NCBI RefSeq assembly: GCF_947498515.1
Contig: NZ_CANMKO010000002.1
Coordinates: 434,001 to 498,000, forward strand
Direction: 5' to 3'
DNA length: 64,000 bases
Source of the DNA: an uncultured Pelagimonas sp.
GTDB lineage: Bacteria > Pseudomonadota > Alphaproteobacteria > Rhodobacterales > Rhodobacteraceae
Below, piece after piece: positions 9,853 through 19,087 of the stretch (the first letter of the stretch is position 1; every line of letters begins with the position of its first letter). A program made the translations under genes and the position numbers. The notes below the pieces were generated by a model. It was given only the letters and a program-made list of their open reading frames with translations. It did no database searches and was not told the DNA's origin.

Positions 9853-11832
9853 CTATTCAAATGCTTCGCGAGGAATTATGGCTCCAAAGTTTTCGAAATA
9901 CTGCTTGGGTAGAACTAGGTGATTTCTGTACGCAAGCGAAATATCTGATTTGGCAGGCGGGATTATGGAAACAACACCATGTCGACACTTAACATCAGAT
10001 CGTTGCAGAACTTCCTCGAGAAATTTCGACCATTCCTCTACACTAAACAAATGATGAAAGATTGGCCATTCCAACACCGGAACACCCCCTTCCTGATCAT
10101 CAATTGGTATGGAGAGTTCGGCGGTATCCATATTGTTTGTCATTTTCCGAGTTTTTGGTACCGAGCCATTTGTATACCAAAGGCTTACTAAAAACAGCGC
10201 ATTGGCCATACCGGTATTATCATTCTCGAAGCTTGGCTTCTCTGCATCCAGTCTCGTTGTTAACGCGTAAAAATATTCACTGCCAAGTTTATTTGGAATG
10301 AAGCATCTTTTAATAACGTCTGATAAGTATTCGCTTGGCCGTGAAGATATCGAAACCGCAACGGCAATTTCTGCAGCGAGATTCTCGATTTCATCTTTCC
10401 GCGTCGGTGGATATGGCAATCGTACAATTAGTTCTGCAGCTAAGTACTCATGAAGGGACTTGTGAGCAAATTCAAAGCTATCAAACCCAACCTTTAGATA
10501 GAGACCAGTATGACTTTCAAGTTCATCTACTACGAGTTCGGCTTCAGAGGTGGGAAGTCGGAAGCGCCGGGAGATTTTTTGATAAGCTGATATCAAATCA
10601 TTTCTATCAATTGTGTATCTTCTTGCTTCAACAGACATCCAATGAGCAAGTTCACAAAGAAAGTCAAACTTTTCGTCCACATCAAAATTGGCATACCGGG
10701 ATCGTCTCGGAGTTTTACGCTGTTCATTCCACTCTTCAAGTAGAAGCCGTACAATCTTTCTGTATATCGTCTTAGGTCGCTCGGATATTTCACCGGTTGA
10801 GCTATAAAGCATGCACAGAAATGCTAGTGTGAGAGGCTTTATAGCGGTGTCGTTAAATGGACTCTTGTGTAAGCGATCTAAGAAGTCAAGACGCTTCTCC
10901 GGATTTGGAAGCCACTTAGACGTGAAATCATTGATTTGTGGTTCACTTAAGGGGGCTACTTCGTATTCTGAGAACGAATAGACGTTATTTTTTATTTCCC
11001 CCGTACGACACGTCAGTACTAACCGAATTCCTGGAAACTGTTGGCCAATAAATTCTATCTCAGAAAGCGCGCCCTTCTTCATAGTTTGGTTGGGTAGTTC
11101 ATCAAAGCCATCGAGCACAATCAGTGGCTCTGTAGACTCAATCAACTTATAGAATGCGCGCTTCTTCTCGGTTCGCAGAACTTGTTCGAGTTCCTTTTTC
11201 GCATCCTTGGGCAAGTCGTTTGAAGTGCTGTCCTCATAGGTTACGTGAACATGTTTTGATATCTCGGAGTATAATACTTCATCTGGCCTGATATCTGTTT
11301 CAACGTCCCTGAAGCGAACGAGGATTGGATAGCTTGCGCCATTCTCAAAGGATTTTCGTCCAGTAATTAGAGAATTTACCACCTTCTTCATCGTGGTGGT
11401 TTTACCTGCACCGGGTAAGCCTAGGATTAGTATATTTCGGGGTTCATCGTCTAGTATCTGTTCCAGGGGCTTTCTTGGAAGCTCGATATTGGGTTCGATG
11501 CGAGCCCTCGTTGGTGTGAGGTGCGCATCCAATGCAATATAGACAGATGAGACGCGGATAGTCTCGCCAAACTCTTTGATCTGTATGCTATCGGACCACT
11601 CCGTAAGAAAGGCGTTATGCGCGTTGAGACGCTCTAAGGTCTTCGGTGTGGAAACATTTAGACGGATATCAACAGGGTTCAGGTCTAAAATCGATCGGGC
11701 TTTTCGGACGATGCGATCGTCGAGATTTGTATTAGATAGTAGGTCTTCATCAGAGTTTATCTTGTCAAGTTGGCCAGAGAGATATTTCTCGGCTAGCCGA
11801 ACTCCAGCATCAATCACTTTTTCTAGTATCAT
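9853..11832 (-). CDS. NACHT-domain STAND NTPase, putative anti-phage protein
   Basis: A 659-residue protein with ATG at 11832 preceded by GAGGCAAAT. Walker A GLPGAGKTT lies at residues 138-146, and LIVLDGFDELP at about 237-247 is the NACHT-type Walker B with its extra acidic residue. The ~130-residue N-terminal region may be the effector or a linker, and is unrecognised. The C-terminal ~200 residues include 'FEFAHKSLHEYLAAELIV', the helical segment that usually follows NACHT, then a short possible sensor. Bacterial NACHT proteins of this size are known stand-alone phage-defence genes. That role is inference here, supported by the accessory setting among IS wrecks. Base composition is visibly more AT-rich than the housekeeping genes. 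Confidence 0.85.
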   Translation of the reverse strand: MILEKVIDAGVRLAEKYLSGQLDKINSDEDLLSNTNLDDRIVRKARSILDLNPVDIRLNVSTPKTLERLNAHNAFLTEWSDSIQIKEFGETIRVSSVYIALDAHLTPTRARIEPNIELPRKPLEQILDDEPRNILILGLPGAGKTTTMKKVVNSLITGRKSFENGASYPILVRFRDVETDIRPDEVLYSEISKHVHVTYEDSTSNDLPKDAKKELEQVLRTEKKRAFYKLIESTEPLIVLDGFDELPNQTMKKGALSEIEFIGQQFPGIRLVLTCRTGEIKNNVYSFSEYEVAPLSEPQINDFTSKWLPNPEKRLDFLDRLHKSPFNDTAIKPLTLAFLCMLYSSTGEISERPKTIYRKIVRLLLEEWNEQRKTPRRSRYANFDVDEKFDFLCELAHWMSVEARRYTIDRNDLISAYQKISRRFRLPTSEAELVVDELESHTGLYLKVGFDSFEFAHKSLHEYLAAELIVRLPYPPTRKDEIENLAAEIAVAVSISSRPSEYLSDVIKRCFIPNKLGSEYFYALTTRLDAEKPSFENDNTGMANALFLVSLWYTNGSVPKTRKMTNNMDTAELSIPIDDQEGGVPVLEWPIFHHLFSVEEWSKFLEEVLQRSDVKCRHGVVSIIPPAKSDISLAYRNHLVLPKQYFENFGAIIPREAFE

Positions 11833-12359
11833 ATTTGCCTCGATTGCCGGTTGAAATGGCTGGGAGCATAAGGTGTAAAATCTTAGCTATTGGATATCGC
11901 TTTTAATGGTGTTGGCAACCGTCTCACGGATATTGAGCCTATCCGCCTGTTTTCTTCCTTGTTCGTAGCCGGTTTCGACGCCCTCATCAGCGCCGGCACA
12001 TTCTTGAGTACGCCCGTCGGCACCTTTGCAAACCGCGCTTCCAGTAGTGAGGATAGGGCGGCTGATGCACGTCCTCAACGGATTCCTTCCGAAACTCTTT
12101 CATATCTCGAGATTGCCAGAATTCAATCGTTTCTGTCACCGGCGGAAGCCACCGATTTTGACCATGTTCAGTTTCTAGCAAGCAGACCTTGGCGCAAGTG
12201 CAGCGAAATGGTGCTTTGTCCGCACACCCGACCTTCAGCACGTGAAATCATGGTTTTGACCCACCAAACTTGTCGGATGACTGCAGTGAGCCCAGAGCAG
12301 ACAAAATTTGTGCTTTTGTCTAAAGATACATTTATTGTTGTTACTTAAGGAGAGACGAA
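11833..12359. other. Intergenic region, no supportable gene
   Basis: A plus-strand frame (11890-12348) and opposing minus-strand frames are open by chance or are relics. Fragments such as GCACACCCGACCTT and ATGACTGCAGTGAGCCC recall the dispersed repeat family but are too degraded to delimit. The last 20 bases hold the strong ribosome site of the next gene. Confidence 0.4.
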
Positions 12360-12815
12360 ATGGCAGCTTGGCAGTTTCCCGTTATGCTCATACCTGCCAA
12401 GGCGATGTTATCCGAGCCTCAACTTCGTCTTCAGGACTTCCTCACTGATGATGGTTGGGATGTAGTGGAATTGTGGAGCGAAGGTCCTAATGTAGCCAGA
12501 GCTGGGGCTGCTGTCAGCGAGTTTCTGGGGAATTCAACTAGCCTAAACGGTTGGGACCAAGCTTTCTACTGGGGGACACGCACTGGCAATGATGCCTCGC
12601 TTCATTTCGATGGAGCCAAAGTAGAGAACTTGAGCTTTCGGTTAGACATGCGTTCGTTCGATGAGGGCTTTGTTCGATCCATCGTTTCCATTGCGTTTAA
12701 CCTTCAGTGCCACACCCTGATCATGGAACGCGGTATAGCTGTGGCACCCACAATTGATGGTCTCAAAAGGCAGGCTGAGAAGTCACGGGCAGCAAGATGC
12801 GCGGAGGTTAGTTAG
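12360..12815 (+). CDS. Orphan protein of unknown function (151 aa)
   Basis: ATG at 12360 follows a strong ribosome site (AAGGAGAG, 7 nt upstream), which argues for a real gene. The product ('MAAWQFPVMLIPAKAMLSEP') has no signal peptide or membrane span. It is rich in aromatic and acidic residues ('DDGWDVVELWSEGPN', 'GWDQAFYWGTRTGNDASLHFDG') and looks like a soluble alpha/beta protein. I do not recognise the family. Its isolation in an accessory zone next to a NACHT gene would suit an immunity or cargo protein, but nothing shows this directly. Confidence 0.6.
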   Translation: MAAWQFPVMLIPAKAMLSEPQLRLQDFLTDDGWDVVELWSEGPNVARAGAAVSEFLGNSTSLNGWDQAFYWGTRTGNDASLHFDGAKVENLSFRLDMRSFDEGFVRSIVSIAFNLQCHTLIMERGIAVAPTIDGLKRQAEKSRAARCAEVS

Positions 12816-12879
12816 GCTAACTCTTGAACGCCCGCTCCGTCCGCGCTGCCGTCATCTAGCCCAAATTTTCGCTGCAAGG

Positions 12880-13127
12880 CTCACCAATGACCGCTGTTCT
12901 CGCGGCGTTGCAGCGTTTTTTCCAGAACTGTCTGGCCGAGGCCCTGACTTTGCAAAGGTCGCAATCTGCGCTTCGCTGACATTGGCACGCTTCGGTGGCT
13001 CCGGGCTGGCCGCCCAGCCCTTTGAACGACCGGTGTCAGCCCGAAGCGGACCGACGTCGGTTGACCACGAACTCCCGACAAGCGGTCAAAATGTGTTTGC
13101 CTTGCCGTCCCCTGAGCGGGCATTCAT
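12880..13127 (+). repeat. Dispersed intergenic repeat copy
   Basis: Carries the same ordered blocks as the copy at 9413: GACTTTGCAAAGGTCGCA, ATCTGCGCTTCGC, CAGCCCGAAGCGGAC, then a terminal GAGCGGGCATTCAT at 13114-13127. It lies between two small orphan genes. The open frames within it are not supported as genes. Confidence 0.6.
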
Positions 13128-13308
13128 TCCGAAAAAACCTTTTCAAGGGCCGAAGTCCAATGACATAGTGGAAAATCAGAAAATCGTCATCATCACAGGC
13201 GATTATCTCAAAAGCATTCCGCATTCTTTCTGCTTGTGTTGGCGTGCAAAGACAGGCTGATCTGGCGCGGAATGAAAGTTATCTAACATTTGGATACTTG
13301 TAGAGGTT

Positions 13309-13509
13309 ATGAAAAAAAGACTTTCCCTAATCATGTTTGTTGTGGCCTGCTTTGGTATGTTGAGCTTTATTATCAAAGTAATTGTGGGATTTGATTTTGT
13401 TGACGAAAACGATTTCCCCGCCGAAATTCTCGCTTTGGCCGATATTGCGTTTGCCATTTTTGTGGCCCAAACAATGGTGTCGGCAGTATATGATTTTCTA
13501 ACGAAATAA
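13309..13509 (+). CDS. Small two-span membrane protein
   Basis: A 66-residue protein; ATG at 13309 has AGAGG about 5 nt upstream. Hydrophobic segments at about residues 5-26 ('LSLIMFVVACFGMLSFIIKVIV') and 43-62 ('LADIAFAIFVAQTMVSAVYD') predict two transmembrane helices joined by an acidic loop. Family not recognised. The clean ribosome site and membrane-like composition support a real gene despite its size. Possible roles, such as a toxin, a regulator or an accessory subunit, are open. Confidence 0.5.
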   Translation: MKKRLSLIMFVVACFGMLSFIIKVIVGFDFVDENDFPAEILALADIAFAIFVAQTMVSAVYDFLTK

Positions 13510-13563
13510 CTGAACGCAAATTTTTGAAACATGGCTGGGCGCGCTTTTAAGCAGTATTAGGTC

Positions 13564-13690
13564 ATGTTGACAAAAGGCGCACCCAGAGGCGGATGGAAGT
13601 GATGTCTGTGAAGCCCAGGAAGCTTTCGGCAATTTTGTCGTTGCATGTGGCGAAGCGGCGGGTCTTCAAACACTGCTCATCAAAGACGGC
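13564..13690 (-). pseudogene. 3' fragment of an IS5-type transposase
   Basis: Reading the minus strand gives 'TRRFATCNDKIAESFLGFTD' followed by 'RLWVRLLST' and a stop at 13564. This is the characteristic C-terminus of IS5-family DDE transposases common in roseobacters. Upstream of it the sequence passes into repeat-like DNA (about 13690-13790), so only the last ~40 codons survive. Confidence 0.75.
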
Positions 13691-13889
13691 TTCTCACATT
13701 GCATCGCAGCGGTTGCTGGCCGCGCCCGAGACCGAAGTGCGGACTTTGCAAAGTGCACTATCTGCGCAAAACAGACTTACATGCATACCGAAAAATCCGC
13801 AAATTTTCAGACCAATAACGGCGAAAGGGGCGACCCAGACGGCGCACGGGCGCCTTTTAGTCAAGCCTTGTGCGGTTGCTGCGGTGCAA

Positions 13890-15190
13890 GAAATATCTTG
13901 GCCAGTTTGGGAAGAATTTGGCGGTGGCGGTAAGTCGGATATTCATCATTTGCACCGCATGCGCTGCCCGGTCGGGTCATGGTATGGGCATGATCCCGAG
14001 AGGGTCCATGTAGTCTGAGCTGCCCAAAACCGAGGATTCGATTGAGGTGGACGAAGAGTATCTCTACCTTCTTCCTGCCCCCTTCGAGATTGCATATTTC
14101 TTTGTCTTTGCAGTATCGAAGGCGACTTGGTGGGCGTCTTCATGTTCTTCGTCGAGGATTTTGCGCACATCGGAGTTCGGGCTGCATGGCATCCAGGGCG
14201 GGCATGCTTGGTAGGTGTGTTTGAGAGCCTCATAACTGGCGACACGCTTGCTGGTCGGCCCACCGGTCGGGTCCGAGGAATTGCGTCTGCATTGTTTGAG
14301 CAGCGCGCCTTTAGGACAGATGTATTGGGTTTTTTCGGGTATTCATTCGAAATCAGTGCGGCTCCAGCTGCTGGTCTTATGGCCCGCTTCGTCCAGCACC
14401 GGCTTACGGGGTGATGTCGCGGTCAACCAGCCAACCCAGCATTGGCCCAATCCCGTACGCGCTTTCTGCGACAAGCCGTTCAGGATCAATACCGTGCCGG
14501 TCCTTGATCCGATCCAACATGGTGTGCACCAAGCCCACTTCGGCCCGTCAGATTGTTCTGGTGTCTTCGACGTCCATTGCCCGTAAATGCATGTTTTCAT
14601 GCTTGAACGGGGCGATGACGCTGTGGTTTGTATTGATCGGGGAATTGGTGGAGTAACAAAAGAATGCTGGCCCTTTGGGGACTGCGGCTGACTGGCTCGA
14701 AGGGCCTGAGCGAGATGTAAACTTGGGTTCCACATCCGATGCAGCTCCAAAAGCGGCATCGGCTAAAACACCCAAATACTCCATGACATCGCTTGGTGCA
14801 CCCGCTGGATCAACAACGCTGCGATCCCAATTATCCTTTGGCGTGGAGTTTTGCTTTATCGCATCTGCTTCGATCAAACGGGCATTTGCGGCAAGGCTCT
14901 GCCCGCTCACCCATCCATTCGCAATGCACCTCGATACGGTTTTCTCGAACAAATGGCCCATCAGCTTGCTCTCCCGAAAGCGACCCTTTCGGCAGATCGT
15001 TGCGCAATGCCCTGCCGGGCGATGGATCAACAATTAGGGGGCGGCAGATGGGCGACCTTTGTGGCTGTCAAAGACCGCGTGGCACTGACACATGTCATTC
15101 AGATCGACGAACCGGTCAATCGGGCATAGCGGATAATCTTGCGGGACGTGCTCTTCCAAAGAGAACCCAATAAACAGCGCCACTGCTGCA
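13890..15190 (-). pseudogene. IS1182-family transposase wreck
   Basis: Across the three minus frames one can follow a whole IS1182-type transposase: 'VALFIGFSLEEHVPQDYPLC' and 'PIDRFVDLNDM' near 15080-15190; 'FEKTVSRCIANGWVSGQSLA' and 'NARLIEADAIKQNSTPKDNW' near 14830-14950; 'GPAFFCYSTNSPINTNHSV' near 14630; 'DRIKDRHGIDPERLVAESV' near 14480; and 'KKVEILFVHLNRILGFGQLR' near 14050. The pieces lie in order but in different frames with stops between them, so there are many indels. No intact terminal repeats were located. With the IS5 fragment it makes ~1.6 kb of transposon debris. Confidence 0.8.
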
Positions 15191-15351
15191 TTTTGCACCA
15201 AGGACTTGGAAGAGTTGAAAGCCGCAAATACAAAGTCATTGGTCGGGCAACGGGTACAATTGGGTTTCTGGTTTTCTATTGGCGGGCTGTTCGTTTAGGG
15301 TTCGCAGGCGGGCGCACCGCGTCCTAGTTTGACCAAAGAGACGACTTTGAA

Positions 15352-15789
15352 ATGACCCCATCTCAGGTTCCCCCGCTTTTGCATCGCTCTCAAGCGCGCT
15401 CTTTTCGGGCGGCCTTGGTTTTGGCGGGGGTTTGGCTGGTGTTGTTGATCCTGTGGTCAGAGCTTGACGCGGCTCCTTGGATTATTGCGCTCTTGTTCCT
15501 CCCGTCCCTTCCGGCGGCTTATGAGTTTGCGGTCGACAAACAGGTTTGGTTTGAACTCACCGACAACTTGATGCGTTGGCAATCGGGGAACCGGCGGGGG
15601 GACATCGCGATCGACAAGGTTGAGGCCGTGCGCCTGAAAACCCGACTTGATCTTTCGGTACGGGTGCAGATTTTGGCCGGTGGCAAGCGTATCATTCTCC
15701 CTCAAGACTGCGTGCCGCCACATCAAGACTTGGAAAAGGCGCTGCAAGCGCGTGGCATTCAAGTGACCCGCCACCATTTCGGCATCTAG
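15352..15789 (+). CDS. Conserved membrane protein of unknown function
   Basis: A 145-residue protein. Two closely spaced hydrophobic stretches at about residues 20-38 ('RAALVLAGVWLVLLILW') and 42-57 ('APWIIALLFLPSLPAAYEF') suggest a membrane hairpin. It is followed by a cytoplasmic beta-rich domain with 'WFELTDNLMRWQSGNRRGDI', resembling PH-like domains of small bacterial membrane proteins. It marks the return to ordinary chromosomal sequence after the transposon debris and runs with the acyltransferase 60 bp downstream, so the two may be cotranscribed. Specific function unknown. Confidence 0.75.
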   Translation: MTPSQVPPLLHRSQARSFRAALVLAGVWLVLLILWSELDAAPWIIALLFLPSLPAAYEFAVDKQVWFELTDNLMRWQSGNRRGDIAIDKVEAVRLKTRLDLSVRVQILAGGKRIILPQDCVPPHQDLEKALQARGIQVTRHHFGI

Positions 15790-15848
15790 GCACCCCTGCC
15801 CCACCCTGTGTCATATGGCTGTCACCGAATCCTGCGATTTTTGCAGGC

Positions 15849-16706
15849 ATGAAACATCGTATCGACCCGTTGATCCAAGATCGCGCGCCCTGGCTCTTTC
15901 AAAACCGTCCGGGCACCGCCCTAATGCGCGCCCTGTTGAACCGAATGTTGGGCTATGACCGCACTTTGCAGATTGGCGAAACGCTTCAGGATATGAGCGC
16001 CGATCACATCATGACCACCATGGGCAATCTGTTGGCGCGCAATGTTGAGACCACTGGATTGCGCCACCTGCCCGGCTATGGCCCGGCGCTGATTGTTGCC
16101 AACCATCCAACCGGCATTGCCGATGGCATCATCCTGAACCATGTGCTGCGTCAGGTGCGCCCCGACATTTATTACTATGCCAATCACGATATTCTGCGCG
16201 TTCTCCCCCAGATGGGCGAGGTGATCGCCCCAGTCGAATGGCGCAAGGAAAAGCGCAGCCATGCCAAGACCCGCGCCACCATGGCCTACACCCGTCACGC
16301 GGTGGATGCGGGACGGCTTGGAGTGATTTTTCCATCTGGGCGGCTCGCCAAAAGACGTGGGCTAAGCCTGCATGAAAGGCCTTGGATGGCCTCGGCGGCG
16401 ATGATTGCCCGCAAGTTCGATCTGCCGGTGATCCCGGTGCATATTCAGGCGCGCAATTCGGCGATGTTCTATCTGTTTGATCGCATCCATCCAACCCTGC
16501 GTGACATCACCTTGTTCCATGAGACCCTGAACAAAGCCCGACAGCCCTATCAAATTACCATAGGTGAACCGATTTCAGCCTCGGCCCTTCCGGCGAAATC
16601 CGAGGACGGAATTGCGATGCTGCGCAGGGCAACCCTTGGGTTGGCGGGGCGCAAAGCCCCGGCTGTGTCTTTGGTCGATGCAACACGCCGCCCCAGCCGG
16701 ACGTGA
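15849..16706 (+). CDS. Lysophospholipid acyltransferase family protein (PlsC-like)
   Basis: A 285-residue protein. The signature 'ALIVANHPTGIADGIILN' at about residues 77-95 is the acyltransferase motif; the spacing H-P-T-G-I-A-D is one residue longer than the textbook HX4D. 'LGVIFPSGRLAKRR' near residue 157 corresponds to the phosphate-binding block, and 'LPVIPVHIQARNS' to the later block. No long membrane span is obvious, so it is probably a peripheral inner-membrane enzyme transferring an acyl group to a glycerophospholipid or related acceptor. The exact substrate is not deducible. It is well separated from the convergent transglycosylase gene. Confidence 0.8.
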   Translation: MKHRIDPLIQDRAPWLFQNRPGTALMRALLNRMLGYDRTLQIGETLQDMSADHIMTTMGNLLARNVETTGLRHLPGYGPALIVANHPTGIADGIILNHVLRQVRPDIYYYANHDILRVLPQMGEVIAPVEWRKEKRSHAKTRATMAYTRHAVDAGRLGVIFPSGRLAKRRGLSLHERPWMASAAMIARKFDLPVIPVHIQARNSAMFYLFDRIHPTLRDITLFHETLNKARQPYQITIGEPISASALPAKSEDGIAMLRRATLGLAGRKAPAVSLVDATRRPSRT

Positions 16707-16729
16707 TCCGGGGCGGAGACGCAAAAGGA

Positions 16730-17548
16730 TTAGCCTTCACTGACCGCTTCAGGCTCAAAATTGATGGCCTCTAGCGCCGGGGGCATGTTTGGTCCAATCG
16801 GATCAAGAGGACGCATTTGCGGGCGTAATGGCTCTGGCCCAATGCCGTCTGGACGGGCCACAGGGCGCAGTGAACTGGACATCCCAACACAATAGTCTTG
16901 CTTGCGAGTCCAATCCTTCATGTCCTGACGCTTGCGTTTGGAATGAAACGGCCCCCAATCCGCCGCAACCCCGCGCCAGTTTTCACTGACAACGCCGTCG
17001 CGCGGAACCGTCACCGCCATGATCCGCATGGCGCAGGAGAGATTATCCTCTGGATCTTTAAGCGCCTGACCGCTGCGCGCCTTGCACTTATAGTGCCTTG
17101 CCGTGGCGGGTAGAATTTGGACCAGCCCATACCACAAGCCACCACCGCCAACCGCATGGGGGCGATGGGTGCTTTCGTGCCATGCGAGCGAGGACACGAG
17201 GCCAACCCAAAAATCTTCGCGCTGTTCGCGGCTCGCACTTGGATAGGCCGGGCAATAGGCGGCAATGTCACGCGGCACCATCTCGGGCAGAACCGAGGCA
17301 TGGGTTCGCAGGCTGGTTTGGATGGCGCGAGTCCAGCTAGACCGCCCCCCCTTGGTTCCCCAGCGGGCATTTGGCAACGGACGAACCGCCCGCCGCGCCA
17401 CAGGGCGCAGAGAGGCGGTTACAGCGAGCTTCGAGGGCACAGCAGCAACCCCGACCGCGGGCATCGGAGCAGATTCCAATGGAGCGGGACCAGGATTGGC
17501 AGTGGCTTGCGCCGCAAGAAGCGTGAAAAGTAGGGCAGCACGCAACAT
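16730..17548 (-). CDS. Lytic transglycosylase SLT-domain protein, exported
   Basis: ATG at 17548 is preferred over an in-frame GTG six bases upstream because it gives a compact Sec signal peptide ('MLRAALLFTLLAAQATANPG'). The product is 272 residues. After a proline/alanine linker the SLT-like catalytic domain has 'GLVSSLAWHESTH', whose glutamate is the likely catalytic acid, then 'GLWYGLVQILPATARHY', the usual G-x-x-Q block of lysozyme-like transglycosylases. It would cleave the glycan strands of periplasmic peptidoglycan. The tail ('RPQMRPLDPIGPNMPP') is proline-rich and probably disordered. Confidence 0.85.
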   Translation of the reverse strand: MLRAALLFTLLAAQATANPGPAPLESAPMPAVGVAAVPSKLAVTASLRPVARRAVRPLPNARWGTKGGRSSWTRAIQTSLRTHASVLPEMVPRDIAAYCPAYPSASREQREDFWVGLVSSLAWHESTHRPHAVGGGGLWYGLVQILPATARHYKCKARSGQALKDPEDNLSCAMRIMAVTVPRDGVVSENWRGVAADWGPFHSKRKRQDMKDWTRKQDYCVGMSSSLRPVARPDGIGPEPLRPQMRPLDPIGPNMPPALEAINFEPEAVSEG

Positions 17549-17747
17549 GGGCACGATACGTGCCGCAACTCAAAGATTCGCGCAAGACTTGTGGTCGTTC
17601 GTGAATTGGCAACATTGCGTTCTTGATCCCGCATCAAAGCCGCTGAATGACCGACACATCGCCCGCGACAAACCGCTTTGGTGCCCCGTTTTGGCCGCAA
17701 AGCCCCGGCAGATTAGAGCCTGTAACAAGGACCGACATGCTGCCACC

Positions 17748-18992
17748 ATGCGAATTCTATCAGAAAAAATAGCCGCCTTCAGGGCGGGTCAGGGCCTCCT
17801 GTCTAACGACAATGAGAGCTCCATGCCAAATCCAACGACGCCGGCCACGGCCGAAGTTGCTCCGCTGCGCCCCCGCGTTGACATTCCGGTTTGCGATCCC
17901 GCACCAGATGCCAAAGCCCAGAAAAAAGCCTTTGAACGCGGTCAGTTCCTTGTTCGGCAGGACGCCTGCGACACCTTGGCAAAAGAGATACGCACCGCCG
18001 AGGAAAACCGCCAACTGACGCCCGGTTTGGCCTCTGTAACGCACATCATGGCCAAGGGCGCGCGCTCTGACATTCTGACCGCGATGCACGCCATGGTTAG
18101 CAAAGCGGAACCCAAAAAGGCGCAAGTCATTCTCGCCTCGCTAGAGGCCAGTTTCGAAGACTGCCCTGATGATCCGACCTTGGCCTATATTCTGGCCATG
18201 GCCCATGTTGATCTGGCCCAGCTTTGGCGCGGAGCGTCACGGGTTCGCGACCTTGCGCCGCAGCGTCGAGACGCCTTTGACACCCATATCCAGGCGGCGG
18301 CGGCATTGGCGGATCGATACGACCCGTTTGAACTTGATTCGCCACTTTGGGCAGAGGTGCGTTGCGCCGTCCTAGAAGCCGATCCGCGACCGGCACAGCG
18401 GGTGTCAGACGACTTCGAAGATCTGATTGATCTTGATCCCACCAATCCCTCACACCTTCTGGCCTTGGGGCGCGAGCTGTTGCCGCGCAATCATGGGACG
18501 CTGGAACTGCTAGATATTCAGGCACGCCGACAGGTTGCTCTGCTCAAAGATATCTGGGGGACAGGTGCCTACACTTGGGTGTTCATGGGGGCATTGCAGA
18601 TCGACCCTTCGGCGTTTCGCCGCGTTGAGCCCGAACTCTTTGTCGAGGGGATGCATGACATTCTTGGCCGCCACCCGTCTCAGCATATGGCCAATGTTAT
18701 GGCCGCATTCAGCGGGTTAACTATTGCAGCACCGAGCGAAGACAACAGTTCCCGCATGAGGCTAATGGATTGTTTCAGCTGGATTTTGCAAGACCATCTA
18801 CGCGAATTGCATCCGCTTATCTGGGCTCTGGCTCCTGTTCCGGGCAAGCCAAATATGTGCCTTGGTGATGATGTCGATCTTGTCAAATTTGGCACAACAC
18901 GCGCCATAGGCAGCATCGCCCAGCATTTTGCCCCGGCTCTGGACGCGGGTCGCCGCCTTGTCTTTACCCCAGACGGTCTGCAATTGCGCTAA
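17748..18992 (+). CDS. Conserved hypothetical protein, alpha-helical
   Basis: The open frame extends upstream to 17265, but that part is antisense to the transglycosylase gene, so the start must be later. Candidates are ATG 17748 (AAGGA ~17 nt upstream) and ATG 17823 (GAGAG 6 nt upstream). I report the longer form, 414 residues. The sequence is rich in helices with TPR-like pacing ('DDPTLAYILAMAHVDLAQLW', 'TNPSHLLALGRELLPRNHG') and a conserved-looking C-terminal 'DAGRRLVFTPDGLQLR'. No signal peptide or catalytic motif is seen. Function unknown. It sits just upstream of gatB with a 95-bp gap. Confidence 0.65.
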   Translation: MRILSEKIAAFRAGQGLLSNDNESSMPNPTTPATAEVAPLRPRVDIPVCDPAPDAKAQKKAFERGQFLVRQDACDTLAKEIRTAEENRQLTPGLASVTHIMAKGARSDILTAMHAMVSKAEPKKAQVILASLEASFEDCPDDPTLAYILAMAHVDLAQLWRGASRVRDLAPQRRDAFDTHIQAAAALADRYDPFELDSPLWAEVRCAVLEADPRPAQRVSDDFEDLIDLDPTNPSHLLALGRELLPRNHGTLELLDIQARRQVALLKDIWGTGAYTWVFMGALQIDPSAFRRVEPELFVEGMHDILGRHPSQHMANVMAAFSGLTIAAPSEDNSSRMRLMDCFSWILQDHLRELHPLIWALAPVPGKPNMCLGDDVDLVKFGTTRAIGSIAQHFAPALDAGRRLVFTPDGLQLR

Positions 18993-19087
18993 TCACAATG
19001 CGCCTGGCGTCTCCTTTCGCCTGCCTCTTGCCCCCTGCCCCGCCTTGGCGTATTCCCTGCCTCATTCCATGAGAGCCGAGGAACGCC

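Noticed and set aside
11890-12348. 152-codon plus-strand frame before the orphan gene
   Set aside because: No ribosome site, composition not protein-like, competing frames on the other strand; probably relic DNA.
17265-17747. Upstream extension of the gene at 17748
   Set aside because: The extension lies opposite the lytic transglycosylase and reads as low-information Arg/Ala-rich text.
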